Positions 22,288 through 34,440 of a DNA stretch of 64,000 bases are shown piece by piece. A program made the position numbers and the translations under genes. Positions within the stretch are counted from its first letter, which is position 1. The number at the start of each line of letters is the position of its first letter. Location of the stretch: NCBI RefSeq assembly GCF_026230105.1, contig NC_079476.1:37996559-38060558 (forward strand). The letters are read 5' to 3'. This DNA comes from Diorhabda sublineata. Lineage: Eukaryota > Arthropoda > Insecta > Coleoptera > Chrysomelidae. A model generated the notes under the pieces. The model was given only the letters and a program-made list of their open reading frames with translations. It ran no database searches and was not told the DNA's origin.

Positions 22288-24030
22288 GATAGCTGCTTAG
22301 GGTATTTCCTTAGATTTCAATTTTTCATTGATATACGAGACAGATTAGAAACGGAATTATTTTTTTTATTGTTGCTTTTCAATTCATTTCAACTCACACT
22401 CCGCAATTTAATAGTCCAGTCAAATTGACTTGGAAAAAGATGATTTTCGAATAATGTGGATACTTGAAACTGAAATTTTTTGTTAAAATTATTGATATTT
22501 GGTTGGTGCGGTTTCAAAACTATTAAAAAAAAAAAAGAAAAATCTTATCTACACTGCGAAAAATATTGAAAATATAAAATATGATAGTTTTTGGAGGTTA
22601 TAAAGAACAATAACACCCTGTAGATTTTATTATTGCCATATATTATACAAATATAAATTTAATATAAAGATTATTAGTTTTGATAAATCTTCAAGTCAAA
22701 TATAGTTGCGACACAAATTTTCTTGTACTATAACATAAAGAAAAGATTGAAAAGAAGGTAAAAACTGAATTTTTTTAATTAAATTGAGGATAAATGGATA
22801 AATATTTGATTGAAATTAATTAGTAGTGCTTTCAAATTATAAAAAAAAAGAAATCGTAACTACAATGAGAAAAAGATTAAAGATATAAAATATGGCAGTT
22901 TTTAGAAATAATAGAGAACATGTTTTTTTGTTCATTATGTATAAAGTAACAAATAAAGGTCAGAACTTTTTTTAAAAGGTCAAAATACCAGTGTTCCCAA
23001 CTAAAAAATTCATCTCCCGAAAGCACCTATCAAAAGCCCCTAAAATCCCCATAATTTCTATGGATTCCTCATAAAAAAACTTTTTTTTATAAAATAAATA
23101 ATTGAATATTTTTAAGTGAATAAAACATTAAAAATATCATTAAACAAATAATAAATTCGAACAATAGATAAATAATTTCATTCAGCAACATCATTTCTTA
23201 AAATTCTTTATTCATAAATCATCGAAAACTTCAAGTAACAAATAATTTTCTTCAGATTCTGATTTTTATAAATCGTATATTATACTATTATACCTTTATT
23301 TTATTTAATTTGTAATTAGAAGTTATAACAATCCATATTTTCCCCCTCTAAATTTGGAGGTAAAACCCTTATTTTCCTCCTGCCTTCCTCTCTAGGAATA
23401 CAAAGCTGACAGGATCGGTATTGCCCTAAATGCGTTATATAATCAAAAGTTATGACCCTTTATTGGCGTACCGAACAAAAAAATCGTGACATCCGCATAT
23501 TAATTTTGGTTTCGAAACAAGTCTAATTTAACTGGACTATAATTCTACTGGATTATATTATCACTATTCAAATTGTACCATAACCTACATGAAAATTTTT
23601 GAGAATTTTGTTGATTCTTATAAATTTTCCACGATTTAGATAAGATACATTTCGAGTATCGCTTTTTGAGATTTAGATAAATTAAATCTGATATTAAATG
23701 AATAAAGTAATAATATTTAATACAGAGCGCGGTTTTGAATTATTTTGAAATGGAAGGATTTTTAATTTTGAACACCGATTTTTTAAAATTAGACACTTTG
23801 TCGGACCAAAGAAATGTGCCGCCAAAAGTTTGTTTCGAGATATTTGAAATTTAAATATTTAATCAAATCTTGAAATCATTTTCACACGCTGTTGAATAAA
23901 TATAAGTCGAGAAATGTCATTTCTCATTTCGCCCACAGTATGAAAATAATTTTTTATTTCTCATTATTAGAGTTTTATTCTCAGAAATTGATAAAATTTT
24001 TATAACTCTTTGTATATAAACTCCTGGACA
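22288..24030 (+). other. ush 3' UTR and downstream AT-rich DNA
   Basis: No gene is seen. AATAAA signals at 23119-23124 and 23701-23706 could serve polyadenylation of ush, but neither is proven. A partial direct duplication is annotated separately. Confidence 0.4.
22520..22920. repeat. Diverged direct repeat of about 85 bp
   Basis: Two related blocks, about 22523-22612 and 22838-22920, share an A-run, then T-A-A/C-T-A-C-A, then AATATAAAATATG, a CAGTTTTT/TAGTTTTT step and a GAACA end. They are diverged and 310 bp apart. Confidence 0.55.
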
Positions 24031-24104
24031 AATATAAATACAACTTAGTATCAATTTGCATTGAAAGAATAATGAACACCTACAAATTAGTCGAATATGA
24101 CCTC

Positions 24105-24880
24105 AACATAACCTCAATTCGCCTTATACCACGTAGGCCCTCCTCTACTTCTTATGACGGCATCCATGCGTCGCAGCATGCTTGATATCAAAGCTCACGG
24201 TATATTTTCCCATTCTTCAATAGCGACCTCGACGAGTTGGTTGTGATTAGAAACTATTTATCCATATATGTTCCATATAGAATTAATATCCGGACTGTTA
24301 GGTGGCCACTCTAATAAAGGGATATTGAAATCATGAAAGTGACCAAGTCTAGCCACGTGGGGACGAGCCGAACAGACGGAGCAAAAGTTATATTGGGCAT
24401 TCATAGACATCGTATGTATAGGGAGCAATTCCTTACAAGCATCGAAGCAAATTTCTCCCCAAAACATTTCAGAGCCACCACCAAAAGGCACTTTAGGAGA
24501 GATATTATAGCTGACAAACCTTCGCCAGAGAACAGAACTCGTTTACAATCATTGATGGTCCAATTCTGATGTATTCTTGCAAAATTTAATCTCTGAACTT
24601 TGTATTCTCTGGTATGCAAGGTTTTTTTGGCTGGTTTTCTGTTGCTTAACCCTGCTTCATGTAAACGTCTTCTAACCGTTCGTTTTTTAGCACGTTGTCT
24701 CAAAAAATGATCATCCATTTGATTAGTGCAACGTTTTCGCCCTTGTCCTGATCCTCGATGGTACGAATCCGTTTCATTATGTCCCCTCATTATGCGACTG
24801 ATGCTGGAATTATGTCCATCTAACAAACCAGTAACATATCGCATCGAGTATCCTTCGTTTAGGACCGCCTTCACCATTTA
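24105..24880 (-). mobile_element. Tc1-like transposase remnant
   Basis: The minus strand reads MVKAVLNEGYSMRYVTGLLD, RGSGQGRKRCTNQMDDHFLR and RTVRRRLHEAGLSNRKPAKK in the DNA-binding half, then ARIHQNWTINDCKRVLFSGE (first catalytic region with Asp changed to Gly), GGGSEMFWGEICFDA and PPNSPDINSIWNIYG (Glu region damaged). A tail to about 24105 reads SSMLRRMDAVIRSRGGPTWY. A frameshift and internal deletion remove the second Asp motif. A terminal-repeat-like CTCCTGGACAAATATAAAT lies at 24031. The family resembles the Tc1 copy at 10.8-11.8 kb. Confidence 0.82.
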
Positions 24881-24929
24881 ACAATTTCTTTGGCGGTTCA
24901 TTTTTTTACTTATATAGTCCCAAATGAAT

Positions 24930-25680
24930 TTCTAAACAATTATAATCAACAGCTTGCTTATAACAGAAACTTTGCTTTAATCAGTACTTTTTTAGTTAAT
25001 GTTAACACGGTTTTAGTCCAATACGAGGTTACCTTACATTTATCCAGGAGTTTATTAATATAAAGCATCAGATCTTTAATTGTCCACGAAATACAATGTT
25101 TCGTTATTAAAATTATTAAAATGAATTTCTTTTTCTTAGCAACATTTGCGATATCTTCGTGGGTTTCGGTTAGGATATAAATTATTAAAGATATTAGATA
25201 CATTTTTATTGTTTATATCATTATAATAATAATTAATTCATATTTTCTCAAGTAAATAATAAACAACTGTGTGCAGTTGTAGCTGTATATTAACAAACTT
25301 CGGCCGTATTACGAAACCTCTTTACAAACAAAAATTCATAAAAATTTCGCGAACCGTTTCGGATGTAATTGTGGCGTTGCATACTTAAAATTCACTCTGT
25401 ATATGAAAATTTCTAGTCTGTCTGCAACTTAAAAAGATGTTATGAGTATGTTATATTCAGGCCAGTCCTCTCTTTGTATACGTACAACCTTTTTTTACTA
25501 CCCCAACACGTAACTATACTTATTTTAACTGATTTAGCTAAAAAAATAATGAATAGGTTAATTTCCATTTTTATTCATATTCATATGGGGAAATTTTCAA
25601 GCCGATAAGTTTAATTGTACCTTGCATTATACGAAATCTGGTTGACGACAAAGTAATTTTGGTTTTGGAGTATAAAATAG
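24930..25680. other. AT-rich DNA without recognised genes
   Basis: A minus-strand frame of 81 codons (24958-25203) is rich in Lys/Ile/Leu and matches nothing I know. No other signal is seen. Confidence 0.35.
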
Positions 25681-25683
25681 AAC

Positions 25684-25890
25684 TCAAAGGCATTTTAAGT
25701 ATTTTTTAATTGTTGTGTGTAGCCTCTTCGCAACCTCTCGAACAGTTATATAACGATTCTTTTCAATTATGACTTCGATTTGGTCAACATCGACTTCAGT
25801 AGGTCCACCAGAACGTAGCCTATATTTGAGGGAAAAATCTCCAGAATCAATCAGCACCATAAACTTCACAAATGTCTTTGTGAGCCACAA
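25684..25890 (-). mobile_element. mariner N-terminal fragment
   Basis: The minus strand reads SGDFSLKYRLRSGGPTEVDV, then DQIEVIIEKNRYITVREVAK. This is the linker and second helix-turn-helix of a mariner transposase (G-D-F-x-L-x-D-x-x-R-S-G-R-P with x-T-x-R-E-x-A-x-x-L). Only the N-terminal part survives. Confidence 0.7.
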
Positions 25891-26129
25891 TTAATAACTT
25901 TGATAAAAATCGCACACTTCTTGATTCCAAAGTTACGTCAATGTGATCAGTATCACGTGACAAACGATACAGTTACTAAAAAAATAACGCAAAGCTCTCC
26001 ATCAGTAAAAAGCGAAAGTACTTAGTTGCCGAACTTATAATTTCTACAAATATCGCAAAAAAAAACCACTTATTTGATCCTCATAGTCCAAAAAAAAAAC
26101 AACAAACATAAAAAACAAAACAAGAATCA

Positions 26130-26790
26130 TGAAAAATGCGAAGAAGATCAAGACGAAACTCAATTCGGCTTCAGAAATGACTTGGGAACACAAGAAGCAT
26201 TTTTTGCACTGAATATATTACTACAAATATGCCGGGACCAAGGGAAAGATGTACTTGCAATCTTTATCGATTACGAAAAGGTATTCGATCGAGTACAACA
26301 CGACAAGTTAATAAATATATTGAGAGAAAAGGAGTTGATAGTTCCGACGTAAGAATCATCGGAAAATTATATTGGCACCAAAGAGCGGGTGTTCGTATCA
26401 ACAGAGGAGTCAGACTCTCATACTCTCACCATCGCTTAGAGGCTTTTGAAATGTGGTTATATGGACGCAAGCTCAAGATACCGTGGACAGCTACGCAAAC
26501 AAACAAACGATTCAGTCCTTAACAGATCAAACGCGGTTCGTGAGTTGGTAGATAACATTAAATGCAGGAAAATAGCTTATTTGGAACATATAATGGTATA
26601 ATGGTACATGGTAGACAGTTTAATATCATTCGGTTGATGATGATACGTAAAGATGAAGGTTGTGCAGGAATTGGAAGGAAACAAGCCTCTTGGTTGAATA
26701 ATATGGATTAGGATAAGAGATTTAGACTGCAATGCTGATCGCCAACGTCAAGTAGACTTGATACGGCACGCTAAGAAGAAGTCCAAAGGG
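26130..26790 (+). mobile_element. RTE-like non-LTR retrotransposon, reverse transcriptase remnant
   Basis: The plus strand reads ETQFGFRNDLGTQEAFFALN (the Q-x-G-F-R fingers motif), then DVLAIFIDYEKVFDRVQHDK (the first catalytic Asp motif, F-I-D-Y-x-K-A-F-D-x-V), then FEMWLYGRKLKIPWTATQTN and, after shifts, GCAGIGRKQASWLNNM. This is the order of palm and C-terminal motifs in endonuclease-reverse transcriptase LINEs. The Y-x-D-D active site is missing through an internal deletion, so the copy is dead. Confidence 0.85.
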
Positions 26791-26929
26791 TGTTTCAGAA
26801 CTCAAGACTGCTATTTCAAACGTTTCGAATTGGATGATTGTACGATAAGAGTATGTGGACAAAAATCCGTACAAGCTGTTTAAATTTAATTATTTGCTGA
26901 TTACTCTATGAAAAAATGGTTACTATACT

Positions 26930-27860
26930 AAAATTACACACATTTTATATAACTGAATCAGCACCCAGTAAGCTCGCCTTCCTAATTTTGGTTTTTAAAT
27001 GTTGCATGGAATATTCTCAAAATTCAATTTCTCAATTCTTTATGTGTAGTTGCTTCCCAACAATCAGGATAAACAAAACGTTCAATTGGATACAGTTGAG
27101 GAACATCTCTAGATTTCACGATAAAAGGAATATCCAACTCCGCAAAAGCTTCCACAACGTCCTAACCAAGCACAATCCTTCGGTTTCATTATGCATTAGA
27201 TATAATCCACTTTTGTTCATATATTTTGGCGGTTACATAATATCCAGAAGGACAAATGTATGCTGAAGAAAGACCACGAGAAGATATCGCAAACCCTATC
27301 AACACTTTCGAGTTGAACTATTTGTATCTTTTGAAATACACTTCTAAATTTACTTTCTCTCCTTTTTGACAATAATAAATCTTGTCCAGTTGGCCTCAGT
27401 TGATTAATCGCCGTTTCACGCCCGTCAAAAGTAAAATATGACTCGTCGTCGATTTCCAAACTTTAGTGAAGAAAAATTTGTTGTCGCTGAGACTTTTTGA
27501 TCCATTTGTTGCTTCTCAAAATATTCGGGTGTCGATTTTCTTGATTTTTGAACTACGTTCTATTCATTTAGAAGGCTGCTAACATATTACGAATTTTCTG
27601 CCCGATTTTCGCAAACTGACTACCTGTTTGCCGTGACCCGCTTTAACCAAAGCTTCTTTTTTTCTGCCTGATCCTGACTTTCTTTCAATCGAAATACCTG
27701 TTTCAACACGCCGACAGATATCGTAAATTGTTTACTAAAAATTGTAGGCCTTGTTGATCCTTTCAGCCTGATCCTGACTTTCCTTCAATTGAAATACCCG
27801 TCTCTACACGCCGACTGACATCGTTTGTCTGGCTAGTACCATTCTGATCAAGTAAACCAT
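26930..27860 (-). mobile_element. Tc1/mariner-superfamily transposase remnant with internal duplication
   Basis: The minus strand holds SLEIDDESYFTFDGRETAIN (D-D-E-x-Y-F, first catalytic region) at about 27459 and further on DVPQLYPIERFVYPDCWEAT (final catalytic region in the style of R-P-I-E-D-F-W). Stops and shifts separate them. The wording resembles the DD36-37E-type insect elements rather than classical Tc1 or mariner. At its N-terminal side two near-identical 53-bp segments lie 101 bp apart (27670 and 27771). Confidence 0.6.
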
Positions 27861-29630
27861 TTCTTGATCTTGATTTTGTTCTTAGAACAGTATTTCCTCA
27901 ATTTCTATTTCAATCTCGATGGATTAGGAAAAATTATAAAACAATAATGGTTTTGGGGCATGGAGGCTTTCCCAAAATTAGTGAATCAACTGGGCTTCAA
28001 AGCCCCATGACAATATGTGTGTGAATATAAATGAAAATGGAATTTTCCTATTCTAATCTGTTGTAGTAAAACAAAATTATAGATTTTTACCTGTTGGGGC
28101 GATAAATGTATAGTTGTTTATATGAATCAAATGAATAATAAAATATTATGTAATAGGTATGTTAAATGTTTTTCTTGTATATAAAATATGCAATAATTAC
28201 AAATTTGTTTTTTGTAAAAATTAAAGATTTATAATTTGTTCATTTATAATTTTTCAGTATATAATGAAAATATACTATGCCAAAGGATTAAAATTTAAAA
28301 ATGTGTTTCATTTCCACAATCCCAAATATGATTAATAACAAATTCGAAATTACAGTTTTCTATTTATTTGAAGTACAAAAAAATACTTCCAAATATAAAA
28401 TTTTGCATATAATAATAAAATATGACATGCAGTGTATGTCTTAGAATCGTTATCTACATCTCTAATATACAGGGTGTTCCGGGAGTTGATACAAAAAGTT
28501 TGACAGTGACTAGATGTCGTAAAAATAATGCTGTGACATACAAAAAAATTTCTCACACGACCGCTCGTTTCTGAGTTATAGGTCTTCAAAGTTACGAAGT
28601 CAGAATCTTTGAAAACTCCTCTATCTTTAGAGAATTATCTTCCATAGACTCCGGAAGTGTGTAGAAGGTGCCGATTTCAAACATTTATTATAGTTTTTAT
28701 TCTATAATCAAAATATTGGAGATCGCCGATTGTTAATGAAAATATTATTTTTTCGTTCCGACCGAGTAGTTTAAATTCGGTCCATTACTTATGAATCAGT
28801 CTTGATGTTTAAGTCGTTCCGCTTGGTGTAATAAACGTATTTAACAGATTATCGCTATGGTGAAAAATATAGTGATTACAGTTTGCGGCGTTTACGCCCG
28901 CTACTATGTCTAGTTCATAAATAATAATCGGCATCGTGAGCCAATAATTAACCGACTAATACCTTTCAACTGAAACGTGATTAACGACATTCTAAATAAA
29001 TTGAAACACTTTCAGTTAACTTCGTAGTACACGTACCGCATACGTGAATCCTTACTTGCTGATATTACGTTTCATTTTCCTTAGAAGTTTTTCAAATATT
29101 TCCTCATCAATTCTCAACTAATTTTTCTATGTTTTCTCGTCTAGTTCTCTAGCTAATCTGTCCATCAGACTTCCTAAGGAAGGCAGAGGCAGATATAATT
29201 ATTGCTAGTGATGCACTAACCACTTTTTCCTTATCTACCACCAAATATCAATTAAAGTTTGAGGTTAGGAATTTGTTTACTTTTACTTTTGGAATTTTGA
29301 TTGGCAACCATGATGCAGAGGTGAGAGACTGACATGTAATTTCTTGCATCATGTCAAGGGGCCCTTTAAATTTGATTCTAGAATGATTATGAAGTATAAG
29401 ACGCAAGTACAAATTCCAGTTCTAATAGAAGAAAATGGTAGAACACATTCTTCTTCTTTATCAAGTTTCCGGGTTGCCTTTATAGTTCATGGCAGATTGC
29501 CAACTGTCATTTCAATCCTTTACCATTTCTGTCTAAGTGTCTAGTTTTCTTTTTATTAATAAATCTGGTATTTGTTTATTTTCATTACAAGAATTCCGCC
29601 ATGGATCTGAATAAATAGTAATCCGACGTG
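27861..29630. other. AT-rich DNA with transposon-end traces
   Basis: No host gene is seen. At 28468 the sequence ATATACAGGGTGTTCCGGGA is a typical insect transposon terminus, with about 150 bp of repeat-like DNA after it (AAAAAGTTTGACAGTGACTA). The rest is unremarkable. Confidence 0.35.
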
Positions 29631-29637
29631 CAGGACT

Positions 29638-30535
29638 ACGAATAAGGTCCCAGAAATACCTGGCTTGACCTAGAGATCACTGTATTAGAAATTCAAGTTT
29701 GAAGACGTCACGTTGTTTAGTATCTGTTCGGCAGCCATCAATATTGAAAGTTTTTAATGACTTTGTAAACATGGAACAACTGGTCATCGTTATGTGACGC
29801 AATATTTTTATTTAAAAGGCATTAGCCCAACCGATATAGAACCTGAACTAGATTCTACTCTGGTGGATACTATTCCTTAGTGATCAACAATAAACTATTG
29901 AGTTAAAGAGTTTAAATAAAACGCTACGACCTACGAAGACCACCATCGTAGTGGTAGAGGTGACGACTCCAGAAATGTTGAAGAAAATCCACAAAGTGGT
30001 ACTGGATGATCTTCGACTGAAAGTGCACGAGTTAGCAGACTTAGTAGGCATTTCAAAAAGTGCACTATATCGCATGTTAACTGAAAATATGTTTGCTCAT
30101 AATGGAACAAAAACAGCGTCATGAAGATGTTTCTATCGAGTGCTTGGCAATGTTCAGCATAAATAAAACCGAATTTCGCACCGTTTCATAACCATGGGTG
30201 AAACGTTGGTTCATCACTCCACACCCGAAACAAAAGAACAATCGAACCGATGGACTGAAAAGGGAGAACTGGCTCCAAAGAAGGCAAAAACTGTTCTATC
30301 TTCAGACAAGATCATGGCGTTGATGTGTTGAGATTGGCGTGGGATAATTTCCATTGAATATCTTGAAAAAGGTAAAACTGAGCGAAGAAATCAAGCAAAA
30401 ACGGTCGTATTTGAATTTCTATTTCATATCTAAAGTGTATGGAGCTAAATGGAGATTACGTTGAAAAATAAATTGTTCTTTTTCCAAATTTTTTGTGTTT
30501 GTTTTATTTGCCACTTCTGGCACCATCCTTGTAAA
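29638..30535 (+). mobile_element. mariner (mellifera-like) copy A, internally deleted
   Basis: The left end, ACGAATAAGGTCCCAGAAAT, and the right end, read inverted as ACAAGGATGGTGCCAGAAGT, are recognisable terminal repeats. Inside, the plus strand gives a DNA-binding region related to copy B, HHSTPETKEQSN, WTEKGELAPKKAKT, DWRGIISIEYLEKGK, then jumps to CMELNGDYVEK and a TAA stop, the normal mariner C-terminus. The second and third catalytic Asp motifs are deleted and stops occur. At 0.9 kb it is shorter than the usual 1.3 kb element. Confidence 0.85.
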
Positions 30536-30539
30536 TGCT

Positions 30540-30930
30540 AGATGTGGTAACAACTTGAAACCACCAAGCTCTTCGATCTTATTTAGCGTAACTATCGTCT
30601 TGTTTCAAGAGCAACCATATTCGGTTAACTAAACCTGGACAATCTTCCAGTAAAGCTACACACACTGCCGGCCAAAAGGGTAAGACCACATTCAAACAAC
30701 ATAATTATCTAACGGAACCCCATAAGGCAAATAAAAGAAATGTAGGTACCGACAAAGGCCGCGTTAGTCAGGTGGTTGGGTCGTAATATTTTTATGAAGT
30801 GTTAATAACTAATTGCCCGGCTTTTCCATCGGTCAATAATAAGGATTATTTAGCTTCTAAAAACAGGTCCTTGTACCACATGAGATGAAAGCCATTACAC
30901 ATTCCAAGCGTTGGTAAGTTTCAGAAAGAG
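30540..30930. other. No recognised feature
   Basis: This lies between mariner copy A and an unrecognised coding-like block. I see nothing annotatable. Confidence 0.35.
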
Positions 30931-30933
30931 TTT

Positions 30934-31850
30934 CTAAGTCCTGATTTGAATTATCATCGCCTTTTTACTGCTTCCAAAGAAAAATACCCCAACTCTACAA
31001 TCAACTATAAGTTCTACCGTTTGGTTTTCTTGAAGAATCTTTTCGAAGGCCACGTATGGATCTTTGTAAAACCTGCGATTTACATCGAAATGTACGGACT
31101 TTGAGTCTGCTAAAAAGCCAAGCTTCAACTCGAGTTGCATCATCGACAGGTTGAAACAGTTTTCAAAACCAACTCTATTGATTGCTCTGAAAGCACTATT
31201 CCAGGAAGTAAAATCTGCAGAAAGTTTAAAACTTACCTTATCCACAGTTCTATGTATTACAGCTGTCAACTCTCGTGTTATAAATTTGTGATTGATTCAG
31301 TAGAGACCGACGACGGTATCATGGGTGTGTGTGTGTGTGTTGCATGAAGGCCAATCTGGAAGAGGAGGAAACTAAATGGCGTCCCGCATATTACAAACGT
31401 GGAACTTTGATACGATAACTGTGCCGGTCAGTTGAAAAACCGTATGCATCTATTTCTCTACATCTCTCTGGTGAGCCATGGCACCCATTTTCTGTGGCAG
31501 ATAGAAACTTTGCTCTCATTGGAAACGTAACAACACTGTAAAAAATGTTCACCAGGAACCTATTCCATATGTTGGATATGGAAGAAAAAGCCTTCATTGA
31601 TTTTGATACAGTGTCATCTACATTCATTGACACGTGCAAATTACGCAACACCCAATCATCTTGTCTGCGTATCACCAAAGAAAACTGACGCATTGTTTAT
31701 CACAAAACCAGCTGCAATAATTTGGTTCCAAGGGGCTCTGAAGCCATGACAATTAATTCGTTGGAATTTGAAAAAAGGGCTTGCTGCAGTATTTCGTTGT
31801 TTGGATACCAGGATCGATATCATCTTCCGCAAATTTCCTTTTTTCATTTG
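30934..31850 (-). pseudogene. Unrecognised broken coding block
   Basis: Three minus-strand frames of 63, 100 and 111 codons follow one another in the same direction across 0.9 kb, broken by stops and shifts. The last (31269-30934) reads SFKLSADFTSWNSAFRAINR, LELKLGFLADSKSVHFDVNR and QTVELIVDCRVGVFFFGSSK. The composition is protein-like, with little low complexity. I do not recognise the family. The block precedes an LTR-like sequence, so it may be part of a retroelement or an integrated foreign gene; equally it may be a dead host gene copy. A GT microsatellite lies at 31325-31341. Confidence 0.35.
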
Positions 31851-31889
31851 AATGTATAACGCACTCGTCGATTTTAAGTTGCATGCTTT

Positions 31890-32170
31890 ATTTTCATCTC
31901 TACTCTACCCAAGTTCATTCCTAGATAGCAGCGCCGCGTCGTGGCTTTTTCCAATAATTAAAACAAGAAAGCTACGCCGCTCTATCGAAGATAGACTTGT
32001 TTTCAAGACCTGTATATAAGAGACCGAAGTAAATAATAATCAGTATTCCGATCTCCTACACAATAACTTGTTGTGTGATTATATTTTTGTTTCTCCATCA
32101 GAAAATATTTGGACGATATCCGCCGTTATCGTCCGGGCGAGGAGACACTCGTACATTTTTCTTTGTAGAT
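31890..32170. repeat. LTR-like sequence, possibly a solo LTR
   Basis: The plus strand has a promoter-like TGTATATAAGAGACCGAAG, then AGTAAATAATAATCAG, a TTGTTGTGTGATTATATTTT stretch and GTCCGGGCGAGGAGACACTC before CGTACA. The order (TATA box, short leader, T-rich end, closing ACA) is that of insect Copia/BEL-type LTRs. No primer-binding site or second LTR was identified. Confidence 0.35.
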
Positions 32171-32488
32171 ACGCGAACATAATTTGCATAAGGTAATAAT
32201 AAATAAACGAAGTTATCTAGTTGCATGCGAATATATATGCATGGTTAGATCAGATTACCTAGATTCGATAAGTACGACTCATAGAGGATTTGCCAAACGG
32301 CTGCGCACTTTTTATCGGGGCGTAATTTAGGATTGCGACTTTGGAGATTTGAAAAAAGACAAATTGTAAAAGGGGTTAAAGTGCACGGGGCTGTTTGCGA
32401 AACGGATTTTTAATTGAAAAATATTGAACCGATTTGATTAAATTTAAAATAAAACGACTGAGACTTCGTATGAAGTATTTAAAATACA

Positions 32489-33015
32489 CTGGCGAGCAAC
32501 AAATTGAAGTCACTACACTATATTTACCCGAAAATTTCACTCGCAGAAGGGATTTTCATCAGACGGGGACATTTTCAATTTTTCCTCGTATTAGAGTGTG
32601 AAAATGGCAAAGTGGGACGGTTATAAAAACGTCTGATTAATGAGATGCGAAAATTTGATAATGACAACGGCGGGTTAGAAACTGATAATGCAGTTTTTGA
32701 ACATGCACGTCGATCGGCATTTCGATTGAGATATCACAAAATGCATATGCGATATGGTCTTATTTTCCACCAATACCCGGCACACCCATCAAATAAAAGT
32801 GTTCGCAATTCGCAACCGTATATATACAGGATCTATCATTACTTTGTACTGAGAGTAAAATTGTTAAAATTTAAAAACGGCGTGGATTGAGCAGCATACC
32901 AAATCTGACGATTAAATACTGAGATTAATCCTGCAAAATTATTTAGTGACAACATGATTACTTCTAGAGTAACACCCTGACTCCTGCCATTTTGTCCAGG
33001 AGTTGTACAGTTATC
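32489..33015. repeat. Fragment bounded by Tc1-type terminal sequences
   Basis: The left edge, TACACTGGCGAGCAACAAAT, resembles the terminus next to the 18-kb Tc1 copy (TACACTCGTCAGCAACAAAA). The right edge, read inverted, gives CAACTCCTGGACAAAATGG, like the terminus at 24.03 kb. The two edges differ, so this may be two nested element ends. Confidence 0.4.
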
Positions 33016-33371
33016 CCAAATTACGCAAATTTGGCGATTTTTCGAAAATAATGTTAATGCTCAATACAGCGTTTCCAAAAGTCGCTTCTGCGGAACCTGA
33101 AGGTTCAGTATAAAAATTACCAGCGCTTCGAAAAATTATTATTTTGAAACTGGGACGACTCATTCCTCACAACTTTATTTCAACCCCACTTATTATACGA
33201 AACCTCCAATGTTCCAATGTACAATTAAAACTCAATATTTCTGTTGTCCCCATGTTTATAGTTACGTTTAAAATATCTCCAAAATGGCTAGATTTTATTT
33301 GCTTGCAATACCCAATAACTGGATACCGTATGTCCAAATCGGTTTGTAGATCAAGTTTTTTTCTCTTTGCA

Positions 33372-34440
33372 AATATACGAAGATGGTCTCAGAAGTATTT
33401 GGCCTGTTTCAAGTTTGGAGACGTCTCGTTGTTTAGTATTTGTTTGGCAGCCATCAATAGTGAACGTTTTTAGTGAGTTTGTAAATATGGAAAAACTGGT
33501 TATCGTTATTTGAAAGGTCATAGCCCAACCAATATAGAACCTGAACTAGATTCTACTCTGAGTGAAACTACTCCTTCGTTATCAACAGTTAAAGATTGTG
33601 TAGCAGAGTATAAACGAGGCCGGACGACCTGCCAAGACCAGCATTGCAGTGGTCGACCGAATGAGATGACATCTCCAGAAATGTTGGAGAAAATCCACAA
33701 AGCGGTACTGGATGATCGTCGGCTAAAAGCGTGCGAATTAGAAGACGTAGTAGTCATTTCAACAAGCTTATTAACTGAAAATTTGAACATGAGTAAGCTG
33801 TGCACAAGATGGGTGCCAAGTTTGTTCACAATGGAACAAAAGTAGCATCGTGAAGATGTTTTCAACGAGTGTTTCAACGGAATTTTTGCGAAGTTTCATT
33901 AGTATGGATGAAACTTAAGTGCATCACTTCACACCCGAAACAAAACGATCAAAACTATGGACTGAAAAGGGAGAACCGGCTCTAAAGAAGGCAAAGAGCG
34001 TTCCGTCTGCAGGCGTCGGTTGTTTGGGATGCGCGTGGTATAATTTCCATTGACTATATTCAAAAAGGAAGAACTATCAACTGCGAGTATTATGCGAACT
34101 TATTGCAACGTTTGAATGAAGAAATCAAGCATTTGGTTAAGAAGAGAGTGTTGTTTCATAAAGACAATGCACCATCCCACATATCCGTTATTGCAATGAT
34201 CAAAATTGATAGATTAAAGTTTGAATTGCTACCTCATACACCCTATTCGTCAGATTTAACCCCCTCGGATTATCTTTTGTTCTTAGATTTGAAGAAATGA
34301 CTCGGTGGTCCAACAAAGAAGAGGTGATGTCGGCAGTTAATGTCTATTTTGATAAGCTTGACGATTCCACTAAAGCTGATTTCGTAAGCAACGTTGCCAT
34401 TTTTATGAGCGACGCGCTACTTTTTTGGCGGAGTTTATAA
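33372..34440 (+). mobile_element. mariner (mellifera-like) copy B, frameshifted
   Basis: The left end, ACGAAGATGGTCTCAGAAGT, matches copy A. The plus strand gives the DNA-binding half with about 111 open codons (KGHSPTNIEPELDSTLSETT; RTTCQDQHCSGRPNEM), then HHFTPETKRS, WTEKGEPALKKAKS, VVWDARGIISIDYIQKGRTI (first Asp), LFHKDNAPSHISV (second Asp) and SSDLTPSDYLLF (third Asp). All three catalytic Asp motifs survive, but shifts, an N-terminal deletion and a stop after LDLKK break the frame. The right terminal repeat is not found. It is less deleted than copy A. Confidence 0.88.
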
